A stretch of DNA of 35,374 nucleotides from Nanoarchaeota archaeon (GTDB lineage Archaea; EX4484-52; LFW-46): assembly GCA_018897155.1 (NCBI GenBank), contig JAHILE010000050.1, positions 1-35,374 on the forward strand. The letters are read 5' to 3'. The position numbers were made by a program, and so were the translations under genes. Positions 24,337-33,176 of this stretch are shown in pieces; the stretch's first letter is position 1, and the number at the start of each line of letters is the position of its first letter. A model generated the notes under the pieces. That model was not told the DNA's origin, did no database searches, and was given only the letters and a program-made list of their open reading frames with translations.

Positions 24337-26851
24337 TTTGTATGTATGCACCAAGCCACGTAGTGGATGACTTGGCTCAAGAACCGATGAAGGGCGCAAC
24401 AAGTTGCGATAAGCCGTGTGTAGGCGCAAGTAGCCTTTGATGCACGGATTCCTGAATCAGATTATCTGGCCGAAAGGCACTCGGAAACGAGAGGGAACGC
24501 TGGAAATTGAATCATCTTAGTACCGGCAGGAAAAGAAATCAATTGAGATGCTGTTAGTAAGGGCGACCGAAAGCAGCACAGGCCAAGCCGAATCTTCTGC
24601 AGAAATGCAGTCGAGATGTAGCCTAGGCGACATTACCTTCGTACAATAGCTGAAGTGGGCTGGAAAGCCTCTGCCAAAGAGAGTGAAAGCCTCGTAAGCG
24701 AAATTGTGAAAGGTATAGCCTAGAAAGAGTAGTGTAAGTTGAGATTCTTGCATGAAGACGGGGGTCAGATGCCTCCAAGCCTAAACATAACTTGAGTCCG
24801 ATAGAGAACTTAGTACGGCGACGGAAAGTTGAAAAGCAGCCGTAACAGGCGCTGAAAAGAGTCTGAAACTATGTGGTAATAGTCTGTCATGGCATGAAAG
24901 TTCGCAAGAACAGTGTCATGGCGTGCGTTTCGAAAAAAGAGGTAGGGAGTGTATTTAAGTGGCAAGGTTAACTCAAAGAGGGAGCCTAAGGGAAACCAAA
25001 TGTCCGCAACCCGCAAGGGCGAGGGGCGTCGTGTGAAAGCGCGAGAAGTCACTTGAGTATGACCTGAATCTGGACGATCTATTCCAGGGCAGAATGAAGC
25101 ACTTCGAAAGGAGTGTGGAGGTTCGAATCCGGTTGTGGAAACCCTTCGGGTGACCTTGGAATAGGGGTGAAAAGCCAATCGAGTCCAGAAATAGCAGGTT
25201 CCTCTCGAAATGGGCCATAGCCCAGCCTGGAGCGAGGAAGATGCTTGTGTAGAGCTACTGATTAGGGGTTTAGGTTCCGAAAGGGATCGACTCCTTGTCA
25301 AACTCCGAAGCGAGTATCACTGTAGACCTCCGGAGTGAGTGTATTTGGGTAAGCTAAATATGCTAGAGGGAAACAACCCTGACGAAAGTTAAGGCCCTAA
25401 AATATATGCTAAGTGTGACTAAGGTTGTTCTGGTTCTCAGACAGTAGGGATGTAGGCTTAGAAGCAGCCACCATCTAAGCAACGCGTAACAGCGGACCTA
25501 CCGAGAATCAGGGCGCCGTAAATGGACGGGGCTCAAGCATATTGCCGACACTTTCGCATACTCTTCGTTAGAGAGTACATGGGTAGAGAGGCGTAGTGCG
25601 TGGGTAGAAGTAGGGCTGTAAGGTCCTATGGACCGCGCAATAATGAGAATCCTACCAGTAGTAATAGTAAAAAGTAGAGCGAACATCTCTACCGCCGTAA
25701 GGGCCAGGGTTTCTTGGCAATGTTCGTCAGCCAAGAGTTAGCCGATCCTAACGCAAACCCTAACTGGAGTTTGCGGAAAGGGAAGCAGGTAAATATTCCT
25801 GCGCTATAGATATACATGTGGCAACACTAGATTGATTTCTGACACTTTGAGATAAGTTGACATGAACCATCGTTCACGTTAAGGTATGAAGTCCGGGAAG
25901 GAGCGTAATGCTGAGAACCGGATGAAGTGCTGAAGGTCTGCTGTATGGTGGATTCGACCGAATCTTGGAGTCCATGAAAAGGGAATCAACCGGATTATCT
26001 ATAATCGTACCGAGAACCATCACTGGTGTCCCTCGGTTAATAACCAACGGTGCTTCGGGACAAATCCAACTTAAGGAACTCGGCAAATTAGCCCCGTACG
26101 TTCGCAAGAAGGGGTGTCCATTGCCATGTCCTTGAGACATGATCAGTGGATCTCAGTAATAAGGGGGTTCCGACTGTTTAACAAAAACATAACTGGTTGC
26201 TAAGCCGAAAGGCCTTGTATAACCGGTGACTCTTGCCCACTACTGGTATCTGAAACTCCGGTTCAACGGAGCTAAAGACCAGCCAAGGGCGGTCGTAACT
26301 ATGACGATCTTAAGGTAGCGTAATCCCTTGTCGATTAATTGTCGACCCGCATGAAAAGAGGCACGAGATCCCCACTGTCTTAAGTTGGAACCCGGTGAAC
26401 CTGACGTTTTGGTGCATAGTCCAAAGACTTCCAACGGGAAGCGAAGACCCCGTGGAGCTTCACTGCAGTCTGTGATTGATGCACGTTTCTGGATGTATAG
26501 CGTAAGTGGGAGGCGCCGAAGTTTGTCCTGCGGGACAGATGGAGCCGACGATGTAACACCACTCATTTGGAGATTTGCGTCTTACCCGAAAGGGGACATT
26601 TATAGATAGGCAGTTTGGCTGGGGCGGCACACTCCTAACAACTTATCAGGAGTGACCTATGGTGTCCTCAGGCGGAACGGAAACCCGCCGTAGAGTTCAA
26701 AAGCAAAAGGACGCCTGATAGGATTCTGAACAACGAGGAATCCTGCCACGAAAGTGTGGTTTAGCGAACCCTTGTGTCCCTCCATCTGAGGGCCAAGGAT
26801 GACAGAAAAGCTACCCCGGGGATAACTGAGTCGTCTCCTGCGAGAGTTCAT

Positions 26852-27218
26852 TGGCAAATGTGGAAGAAATTCTACATAGCTGATCTCTTGTATTTACAAA
26901 CCTGAAAAGGTTTGGAAAGCTTGAAATTGCATCGCAATTTCAAGATATGACTCTGGTCTTCCCTTATTTCTCTGTTTTCGCAAAATGCGTAACGTTGAAG
27001 TTTGAGGACAAATAAACAGATAAATACATACAACAGATATAGATGCAATTTCATGCCGAAAGGCTTTTGAAATGCCTAATAATCCGGCAAGGATTTTGAG
27101 GAACTAAAGGAGTCCTCAAATCATGCCGCTTTCGCGGCAAGCTTTTGGGCGTAACCCAAAAAGCCTAGAGCAAGCAAAGCTTGCGAAAGGATTTTTAGGA
27201 TTAAGCATCTTCAGATAG
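26852..27218 (+). other. About 367-nt insertion in 23S near the peptidyl transferase centre
   Basis: The conserved sequence CGAGAGTTCAT-ATCGACCAGG (between helices 89 and 90, about E. coli 2475-2480) is split. The insert contains no sizeable ORF; it is a chain of hairpins: CAAACCT-GAAA-AGGTTTG then GCTT then GAAATTGC/GCAATTTC (26897-26941), and TGCCGC/GCGGCA then GCTT then TTGGG/CCCAA (27124-27160), plus GCAAGC/GCTTGC. I could not derive a BHB at the borders, so splicing is unproven. Confidence 0.75.
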
Positions 27219-27490
27219 ATCGACCAGGAGGCTTGCTACTTCGCTGTCGGCTCTTCCTAACCTGGCTGTGCATAAGCAGCCAAGGGTGCGGGTGTTCACC
27301 GATTAAAAGGGATCGTGAGCTGGGTTCAATACGTCGCGAGACAGTATGGTTGCTATCTGTTGGAAGTGTTTGCATCTGAGGGCAAGGTCCGGAGAGTACG
27401 AAAGGAACTCCAGGCCGTAGCCAATAGTGAATCAGTGATCCGACAGGGTCTCTGAATAGCCACGCTATTCTGGATAAGAGCTGAAAGCAT

Positions 27491-27569
27491 ATTTGCGTTT
27501 TCGCAAATATCACTGAGCGCAAGCTTAAGTTGATATTTGCGTAGGGTACATGCCCTGCGCGAAGCTGAT
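27491..27569 (+). other. 79-nt insertion in 23S domain VI
   Basis: The consensus CTGAAAGCAT-CTAAGCTCGAAGCC is interrupted after GCAT (27487-27490). A relaxed BHB is possible: core AGC (27486-27488)/GCT (27564-27566), bulges ATA and GAT, inner TTTGCG/CGCGAA. It competes with a perfect hairpin ATATTTGCG/CGCAAATAT. A GCAAGCTT linker and a second hairpin GCGTAGGG/CCCTGCGC follow. Confidence 0.7.
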
Positions 27570-27709
27570 CTAAGCTCGAAGCCACGCCCAAAAAGAGATG
27601 CAATTGGCTCCCGTAGAAGACGGGTTCGATAGACTGGAGGTGTAAGTGGAGCAATCCATTCAGCCAACCAGCACTAACCGCCATAAAAATGCATACATAC
27701 AAACTTAGA

Positions 27710-27825
27710 TATCTTGAAGATTGTAGAATTGATTACTTGATTAATTACTAGGTCCTATGTGATTATTATTTTATAATTCTTTTGTGATATTTCAATATTC
27801 TTTTTTAGTGTTCAAAAAATAGATC
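27710..27825 (+). terminator. Downstream arm of 23S stem and T-rich rRNA end
   Basis: Contains ATCTTGAA (27711-27718) and TTACTAGGTCCTATG (27745-27759), which pair with the upstream arms at 24323 and 24266. The remainder (27760-27825) is T-rich with runs such as ATTCTTTTTTAG, consistent with transcription termination. No 5S rRNA or other gene was seen. Confidence 0.6.
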
Positions 27826-28053
27826 TTATTTATTAGGTATTGATTTTTCTTTACCGAGAAAATAAATTGTTCCCAATGCAGCCAATGCGTTCATTGTCGA
27901 TAAAGCTGCGTACGTATTTCCACTATCCGGAAGCGGATCCATATCTTGTAGTAGTTTTGAAAATTCTTGTCCGGCAAATCCTGCGGTAATTAATATGCTT
28001 GGAACGGATATTGCGGGGTGGAATAGTAATTGTGCAGAATCTTCAGGAAGCAT
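27826..28053 (-). CDS. Small membrane protein, hypothetical
   Basis: 75 residues with two moderately hydrophobic segments: HPAISVPSILITAGFAGQEF (about 12-31) and YAALSTMNALAALGTIYFLG (about 48-67), then a basic end KEKSIPNK. The region between contains DMDPLPDSGNT. No family recognised. It converges with the rRNA operon. No Shine-Dalgarno is evident before ATG 28053. Coding status rests on the plausible two-helix topology. Confidence 0.5.
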   Translation of the reverse strand: MLPEDSAQLLFHPAISVPSILITAGFAGQEFSKLLQDMDPLPDSGNTYAALSTMNALAALGTIYFLGKEKSIPNK

Positions 28054-28171
28054 TCTATTTTGATGACTAACATACGATCCTAATTCTCCTGATTTTTCAA
28101 CATATCAACATACTTAGGCTAATTCATCTTATCATCCTTGTCAATAGTCTAAACTCTTTCAGTTATATTTT

Positions 28172-28282
28172 TTATTTTCCATCACATAAAGCCTTAATGC
28201 GCTTTATCAGCTGTGCGCGCATCCTAAGCGTAGCTTGTGTGGGCGGTTTTACTTTCATGCCTCGCATTTTTATCATTTTCAT
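28172..28282 (-). CDS. 36-residue basic small protein with strong ribosome site
   Basis: ATG at 28282 reads 36 codons to TAA at 28172, giving a peptide rich in Lys, Arg and Met (MKMIKMRGMKVKPPTQATLR, then MRAQLIKRIKALCDGK). GAGGTG (28289-28294 in complement) lies 6 nt upstream and matches the 16S tail. A TATA-like ATTTAAACA (about 28329-28338 in complement) lies about 50 nt upstream. Together these give an ordinary promoter-leader-SD-start order. A basic peptide of this kind could bind RNA or ribosomes; that is inference. Confidence 0.55.
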   Translation of the reverse strand: MKMIKMRGMKVKPPTQATLRMRAQLIKRIKALCDGK

Positions 28283-28603
28283 GCCATTCACCTCTAGTTA
28301 CTATAAAGTAATTACTATTGTTCCTAAATGTTTAAATATGTTTCTATACGTCAATTGTCGAATAAAGGTCATTTTAAAGAATGGTTTGTTATAACGCCAG
28401 TTTAATAGATTCATTGTTGTTCTAAATGTAAAATTTGAAATAAAGAAAATTCTGTTCAAATAGCATTTGCGTATGTTGGTGATTTCGATAACTTTGGCAC
28501 CAGTTCACGGAATTTGGAACTTCTTCTATGTTTTTGAAACGTTAGAAAAATGTGCGACAAAAATAGTATAAAACTATATAACCTTTAAGGCGTCAATAAG
28601 TGC
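28283..28603. promoter_or_regulatory. Intergenic region before trxB
   Basis: Holds the promoter of the small basic gene on the minus strand and, at about 28570-28583, ACTATATAACC, a TATA box 25 nt before trxB ATG. A 65-codon plus-strand frame (28197-28394) is hydrophobic but has no start signals. Nothing else is apparent. Confidence 0.45.
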
Positions 28604-29572
28604 ATGCTTTATGACCTCATAGTTATTGGCGGCGGTCCGGCAGGAATGACAGCTGCGCTTTACGCGCGAAGATACGATCTCAAGGTGCTCGTTCTTTACG
28701 AAAAGCTTGGCGGGCACACTGCAGATGCGCACAACGTAGAGAATTATCCCGGAATTCTTGCCATTTCCGGAATGAATTTGGCTGCGAAATTCAAAGAGCA
28801 TGCTGAGAAATTCAAAGCCGAAATAAAGCAGGAAAAAGTTGAGCGCATTGAAAAAGCGACTCACGGCTTTCATGTTACTACGTACAATCACACACATACA
28901 GGGAAAACCATTTTGATAGCAACAGGAACAGAAACAAAGAGCCTTGAAATAAAGGGAGAGAAAGAGTTTTCAGGCCGCGGAGTATCTTTTTGTGCGACTT
29001 GCGACGGGCCGCTTTTCAAAAACAAAACCGTTGCTGTAGTCGGTGGCGGGGATTCTGCGGCGTCTGCGGCGTTGTATCTTTCTGACATTACAAAAAAAGT
29101 CTATCTCATTCATCGGCGCGAGGAATTCAGGGCAGAGCCGATGCAGGTTAAGCATATTAAAAAAAGCAAGAATATCGAATGCGTTCTCAATTCAGTTATT
29201 CAGGAAATAAAAGGAGCAAAGCTAGTTTCTTCGGCAATAATTTCCGACGTGAATACAAACAAGACGAAAGAAATCGCGCTTGATGGCGTTTTCATTGAAA
29301 TCGGGGCAATGCCGACAAGCGTTCTTGTGCAGGGTATCGGAGTGAAATTCGATAATATTGGATTCATTATTGTTGATGCCGCGCAGTCAACCAACGTATC
29401 AGGAGTTTATGCGGCAGGCGATATAACAACCGGCTCGAATAAATTTATGCAAATTGTGACTGCTGCTGCGGAAGGTGCGGTTGCGGCGAGTTCCATATAC
29501 AAATATGTGAGGCAGAATGAAAAAGAAGGAAAAAACCATCACGAAGCGCAATGGGCGAAGGAGAAAAAATAA
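28604..29572 (+). CDS. trxB: Thioredoxin reductase-like flavoprotein
   Basis: 322-residue FAD/NAD(P) disulfide reductase. FAD site GGGPAGMTAALYARR at residues 9-23, the redox-active C130-ATC133 in SFCATCDGPLF, nucleotide-binding VVGGGDSAASAA (146-157) and the FAD end motif GVYAAGDITTG. It is the expected length for low-molecular-weight TrxR. A short basic tail follows. A leaderless mRNA is likely from the TATA box position. Ferredoxin and rubrerythrin downstream make an oxidative-stress/redox cluster. Confidence 0.93.
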   Translation: MLYDLIVIGGGPAGMTAALYARRYDLKVLVLYEKLGGHTADAHNVENYPGILAISGMNLAAKFKEHAEKFKAEIKQEKVERIEKATHGFHVTTYNHTHTGKTILIATGTETKSLEIKGEKEFSGRGVSFCATCDGPLFKNKTVAVVGGGDSAASAALYLSDITKKVYLIHRREEFRAEPMQVKHIKKSKNIECVLNSVIQEIKGAKLVSSAIISDVNTNKTKEIALDGVFIEIGAMPTSVLVQGIGVKFDNIGFIIVDAAQSTNVSGVYAAGDITTGSNKFMQIVTAAAEGAVAASSIYKYVRQNEKEGKNHHEAQWAKEKK

Positions 29573-29610
29573 TATGAACAAGGGAGATAAATATCGTGGA
29601 GGTGAAATGT

Positions 29611-29790
29611 ATGGCATTAAAAATTGACGCTAATCTGTGTATTGGATGCGGTTTATGCATAACGATTTGTCCTGATGCTTTTGAGCTAAAAGACGATGGA
29701 AAGGCGCATGTCGTAAACGAAAACGGGTGCAAGAAATGCAACTGCGACGAGGCTATTGAGAAGTGTCCGGTAATCGCGATATCGCGATAA
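29611..29790 (+). CDS. Ferredoxin, 4Fe-4S
   Basis: 59-residue electron carrier. The first cluster motif is CIGCGLCITICP (C-x2-C-x2-C-x3-CP). The second half has CKKCNCDEAIEKCP, which is C-x2-C-x-C-x6-CP and could hold a second cluster or use only some of its cysteines. ATG 29611 is chosen because a full GGAGGTG Shine-Dalgarno (29598-29604) is 6 nt upstream and complements the 16S tail CACCTCC; GTG 29596 would begin before it. Its stop overlaps the next start (TAATG). Confidence 0.92.
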   Translation: MALKIDANLCIGCGLCITICPDAFELKDDGKAHVVNENGCKKCNCDEAIEKCPVIAISR

Positions 29791-30083
29791 TGGGAAGTGA
29801 GTACGTTTTGATTATTATGGATACTGAAGAATGTCGCAGCATAAATGATATTATAACTGATATTAAAGAGCATTATTTCAAAGGGCAACCACCGGAGCTA
29901 TCCATATACCGCCGCAATCTCCGCGGCAGCATATATTTATCTAAAGACGAACTGGATTGGCTGGTTAAAGAGAAAATGATCGAATTGCTTGACTTCAAGG
30001 GATACCAAAGGTTAAGATTAACTGAGAAAGGCATGAATGCGCTTAATCCCGAACAGTCCGAACGTTATGGCAGGAAATCCTGA
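29790..30083 (+). CDS. Hypothetical winged-helix-like protein
   Basis: 97 residues from ATG 29790, whose A is the last base of the ferredoxin stop. The segment LSKDELDWLVKEKMIELLDF followed by KGYQRLRLTEKGMNAL looks like the recognition helix and wing of a small winged-helix domain that ends in a TEKG motif, common in archaeal MarR/PadR-like proteins. The N-terminal half has DIITDIKEHYF. It may regulate or accompany the redox genes. Not recognised more precisely. Confidence 0.6.
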   Translation: MGSEYVLIIMDTEECRSINDIITDIKEHYFKGQPPELSIYRRNLRGSIYLSKDELDWLVKEKMIELLDFKGYQRLRLTEKGMNALNPEQSERYGRKS

Positions 30084-30109
30084 ATTGGCGCATATTTGAG
30101 GCGATTACA

Positions 30110-30643
30110 ATGGCAGCTAAAACAAAAACCGAAGAAAACTTAATGAAAGCATTTGCCGGCGAAAGCATGGCGCGCAACAAATACAATTTCTTTGCAAATA
30201 TTGCGCGAAAAGAAGGTTTTGAGCAGGTTGCGGCAATTTTTGACGAGACTGCGGATAATGAAAAAGAGCACGCAAAGAAAATAGCAAAGCTTCTTGCAAA
30301 CATCATCGGCGACACCAAAAACAACCTGAAAGCAGCAATTGAAGGTGAGAATTACGAGCACACCATAATGTACCCTGAATTCGAGAAGGCGGCGCGCGCA
30401 GAAGGAAACCTGGAAGCCGCAGAATTCTTCAAGCATGTTGCGATGGTTGAAGTGGAGCATCACAAAAGATATGACGCGCTTCTAAAAAATCTTGAAACTG
30501 GAAAAGTGTTTCAGAAAGACGCGCCAGTCAAATGGAAATGCAGGAACTGCGGATATGTCCATGAAGGACGAGACGCGCTGAAAGTATGCCCCGCGTGCCT
30601 GCACCCGCAGAGTTTCCAGGAAGTGAAGGCACAGAATTACTGA
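30110..30643 (+). CDS. rbr: Rubrerythrin
   Basis: Peroxide-reducing diiron protein of 177 residues. The ferritin-like domain has the expected iron ligands in FAGESMARNKY, DETADNEKEHAK, EGNLEAAEFF and VEVEHHKRY. The C-terminal rubredoxin-like domain binds iron through CRNCGY and CPACLHP. A typical anaerobe detoxification enzyme fed by ferredoxin or rubredoxin electrons, fitting the neighbouring ferredoxin and thioredoxin reductase. Its stop overlaps one possible start of the malic enzyme gene. Confidence 0.96.
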   Translation: MAAKTKTEENLMKAFAGESMARNKYNFFANIARKEGFEQVAAIFDETADNEKEHAKKIAKLLANIIGDTKNNLKAAIEGENYEHTIMYPEFEKAARAEGNLEAAEFFKHVAMVEVEHHKRYDALLKNLETGKVFQKDAPVKWKCRNCGYVHEGRDALKVCPACLHPQSFQEVKAQNY

Positions 30644-30663
30644 TGTTGGAAGAAAGGATGGTT

Positions 30664-31818
30664 ATGAACTACGCCGAAGAATCTCTGAAGCTGCACGCAC
30701 AGAAAAAAGGGAAGATGGAAATCAAAAGTAAAGTTGCGCTGGCAACCAAAGAAGACCTTTCTCTAGCATACACACCGGGTGTTGCGGCAGTCAGCGCGGC
30801 AATAGCAAAAGACAAATCAAAAGTTTACGAATACACTTCTAAAGGAAATACAATCGCAATTCTGACAGACGGCTCGCGCGTCCTTGGACTTGGAAATATC
30901 GGTCCCGAAGCAGCGCTTCCTGTGATGGAGGGAAAAGCAATTCTTTTCAAGGAATTCGGAGGCGTTGATGCATTTCCGATTTGCCTTGCAACGCAGGACA
31001 TTGAGGAAATCATCAAAATTGCGCATGCAATAGCGCCTGTTTTTGGCGGGATAAATCTTGAGGATATTGATTCTCCGAAATGCTTTGAGATTGAAGAGCG
31101 CCTGAAAAAAGAGTTAGACATTCCGGTTATGCATGACGATCAGCACGGCACAGCAATCGCCATTTTTGCAGGCCTCTTGAATGCGCTCAAGCTAACAAAA
31201 AGAAAAATCGAAAGCGCTAAAATCGTAATTCAGGGCGCTGGAGCAGCAGGAAATGCGACTACAAAGCTGCTTGTTCTTGCAGGGGCAAAAAACGTTATTG
31301 TTTGCGATTCTCGCGGCGCGATTTACGCAGGCCGGTTTGAAAATATGGATAATTACAAGATTCAGCTTGCCGCAATTACTAACAAAGGCAGGTTTTCGGG
31401 AAGCCTTGCCGATGCAGTGAAAGGCGCGGATTTTTTTGTCGGAGTTTCTGCGCCAAACACAGTGACTTTGGAAATGGTTAAATCGATGGCAAAGGACCCG
31501 ATTATTTTTGCGCTTGCAAATCCGGTTCCGGAAATAACTGCCGAGATTGCAAAAGAGGCAGGCGCTAAAGTTATCGCAACCGGCAGAAGTGACTGTCCGA
31601 ATCAGATAAACAATGTTCTTTGCTTTCCGGGAATTTTCAGAGGCGCGCTTGATTCGCGGGCAAAAGAGATAACTGAAGAAATGAAGCTGGCTGCGGCGCG
31701 CGCAATTGCAGGGCTTGTGTCTGATTCTGAACTGCGCGAGGAATACATAATTCCGTCAGTTCTTGACCGTCGTGTTGCAGCTGCAGTGGCCGATGCGGTG
31801 AAAAAAGCCGGTAAATAA
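30664..31818 (+). CDS. maeB: NAD(P)-dependent malic enzyme
   Basis: Converts malate to pyruvate and CO2 with NAD(P) reduction. 384 residues from ATG 30664, within the usual range for short bacterial/archaeal malic enzymes without a phosphotransacetylase domain. Features: SLAYTPGVA, TDGSRVLGLGNIGPEAALPVMEGKA (malate site), DDQHGTAIA (metal site), nucleotide fold QGAGAAGNATTKLL, and ALANPVPEI plus GRSDCPNQINNVLCFPGIFRGAL. ATG 30643 (overlapping the rbr stop) and ATG 30658 are alternatives; AAAGG at 30653-30657 is better spaced to ATG 30664. Confidence 0.95.
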   Translation: MNYAEESLKLHAQKKGKMEIKSKVALATKEDLSLAYTPGVAAVSAAIAKDKSKVYEYTSKGNTIAILTDGSRVLGLGNIGPEAALPVMEGKAILFKEFGGVDAFPICLATQDIEEIIKIAHAIAPVFGGINLEDIDSPKCFEIEERLKKELDIPVMHDDQHGTAIAIFAGLLNALKLTKRKIESAKIVIQGAGAAGNATTKLLVLAGAKNVIVCDSRGAIYAGRFENMDNYKIQLAAITNKGRFSGSLADAVKGADFFVGVSAPNTVTLEMVKSMAKDPIIFALANPVPEITAEIAKEAGAKVIATGRSDCPNQINNVLCFPGIFRGALDSRAKEITEEMKLAAARAIAGLVSDSELREEYIIPSVLDRRVAAAVADAVKKAGK

Positions 31819-31902
31819 TACTTACAGGCACCCATTATTTCTGTTAAACTTCGTTTAATTGCCAAAAACAAGCTTTAAAAGCTAAACTCGCTCATTAGAT
31901 TT

Positions 31903-32526
31903 ATGGACGTACTTGAATTGATACCTACTGAAGAGGAAGTCGGAAAGTGGATAGTATCTTCAGTGAATCATTGTTTTAATGTGGAGTTTTACTTAGAGAA
32001 ATTGAATATAAACTATCCGTTTATTCAGAGACCGCACGATTTAGAAGGCGAAGGGAATAAGCTTTCATGGCCCGTCATAAAAGGTTTTGCTTTGCAGTAT
32101 CGCGAACCGAAAGTTGATTTTAATACGTACATACAACCCGCTCTTGAATTGCATCGCAAACAGCATCATCACCGGATGTGGAATGGGGATGAGGTGAATC
32201 CAAATGCGACTAAAGCGGACCTGGAACTAGGCGGACTCGATTCTGCCTGTTCGTTGCTTGAACCCCGGGATTACCAGGGCGGAGTGCATGATTACCGGGG
32301 TGCTGAAGAAATCGCGAAAAAAAATCCGAAGCAAAAAGTGCCTTATATCTTATGGGCTATTGATAAGATAGAGCATATGGAAAACCCCAATCTTAACGCC
32401 ATTAAGTCAATTAACAATATTCCAAATACCGGATTAAACCAGCCGATGTATGAAGCAATAGTCAAGAGGACAAATGAAGCTGTTGAAATGCTGAGGTCCG
32501 AACACGGATATGTGTTGAATATATAA
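31903..32526 (+). CDS. Hypothetical, histidine-rich motif protein
   Basis: 207 residues. A distinctive segment is LELHRKQHHHRMWNGDEVNPN (about residues 82-102), reminiscent of the H-x3-HHxxxW pattern in small HD-like hydrolases such as DUF5662, but with a different spacing, so the assignment is weak. PHDLEGEGNKLSWPVIKG precedes it. A TATA-like GCTTTAAAAG (about 31873-31882) lies about 25 nt before ATG, suggesting a leaderless transcript. Confidence 0.6.
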   Translation: MDVLELIPTEEEVGKWIVSSVNHCFNVEFYLEKLNINYPFIQRPHDLEGEGNKLSWPVIKGFALQYREPKVDFNTYIQPALELHRKQHHHRMWNGDEVNPNATKADLELGGLDSACSLLEPRDYQGGVHDYRGAEEIAKKNPKQKVPYILWAIDKIEHMENPNLNAIKSINNIPNTGLNQPMYEAIVKRTNEAVEMLRSEHGYVLNI

Positions 32527-32588
32527 CTAACTACGCCGGGGTAATACAAAATATATTTATTTAAATAGTTTTCTCTGCAAATAATTTC

Positions 32589-33116
32589 ATGGCATTTTAC
32601 AAACCAATTCTTACTATTCAAGAAGATAAACTGGGCGCACCAAAACATGCAATAGTTTATATCGACACAAAAGTGTCCGAGATATTTGATAGAAGGATAC
32701 ACGGCGCCATAGAAGAACACGTATATAATGTCTATCGAAAAAACAAAGATCGCTTCAAAACACTCGGACAGTATAATATTGATATTCTTTGGGCGGATGG
32801 AAAAGAACCTATGCTCGACATATGGGTTATGGATAAAATTAAAGACTGGGGTGCAGAACAGATCGATTCCGGAGCTCTTGTTGAAGCAGAGTATACATTT
32901 AGGAATTTTAAACAGGATAAAAAGAGCGGCATAGGTGCTGGACTGGGCATGATGGTATTGGCCAAAGAAGAACTTCAGAGAAGAATAATTGAACAACAAC
33001 TCGGAGAAGGCAGTTCGATAAATGAGATATTATACAAATACATTCATAACGATAGGCCTTCATTAGATTTTGGTCCGGGATTCGATTTTACTCCGCAAAA
33101 AGAATTTTATTTGTAA
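32589..33116 (+). CDS. Hypothetical protein
   Basis: 175 residues, no recognised family. The N-terminal half has KHAIVYIDTKVSEIF; the middle YNIDILWADGKEPMLDIWVM; a glycine stretch KSGIGAGLGMMVLAKEE; and the C-terminus is Phe/Asp/Pro-rich (DFGPGFDFTPQKEFYL). No signal peptide. The TATA box AATATATTTATT (about 32550-32561) stands 27-38 nt before ATG. It follows the histidine-motif gene on the same strand but has its own promoter. Confidence 0.6.
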   Translation: MAFYKPILTIQEDKLGAPKHAIVYIDTKVSEIFDRRIHGAIEEHVYNVYRKNKDRFKTLGQYNIDILWADGKEPMLDIWVMDKIKDWGAEQIDSGALVEAEYTFRNFKQDKKSGIGAGLGMMVLAKEELQRRIIEQQLGEGSSINEILYKYIHNDRPSLDFGPGFDFTPQKEFYL

Positions 33117-33176
33117 CAATTCTTTGTTATTTTTCCTTTTAAGCGCCTTTAAATATTTTCCCGACGTTCTTTTAGT

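Larger units (their letters stand above)
24337..27709 (+). rRNA. 23S ribosomal RNA with two insertions
   Basis: Ends are set by the processing BHB: cleavage between 24336/24337 and 27709/27710. The terminal helix TTTGTATGTATGC (24338-24350)/GCATACATACAAA (27691-27703) is perfect. Conserved landmarks include GTAACTATGACGATCTTAAG near 26296, AAGCTACCCCGGGGATAAC near 26808, GAGCTGGGTTCA near 27317 and the sarcin-ricin loop AGTACGAAAGGA near 27396. The total span of 3373 nt minus about 367 and 79 leaves about 2927 nt, normal for archaea. No 5S gene was found downstream. Confidence 0.96.

Noticed and set aside
26872-27054. Possible homing endonuclease in the 23S insertion
   Set aside because: The only frames are about 60 codons, hydrophobic, on the minus strand and lack LAGLIDADG or HNH motifs.
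26852-27218. BHB at the borders of the large 23S insertion
   Set aside because: Tried the plausible exon joins around TTCAT|ATCGACC; none gave a 4-bp core with matching 3-nt bulges. Left as an unexplained insertion.
28197-28394. 65-codon plus-strand ORF after the rRNA operon
   Set aside because: No start signals, and it overlaps the minus-strand small gene that has a TATA box and Shine-Dalgarno.
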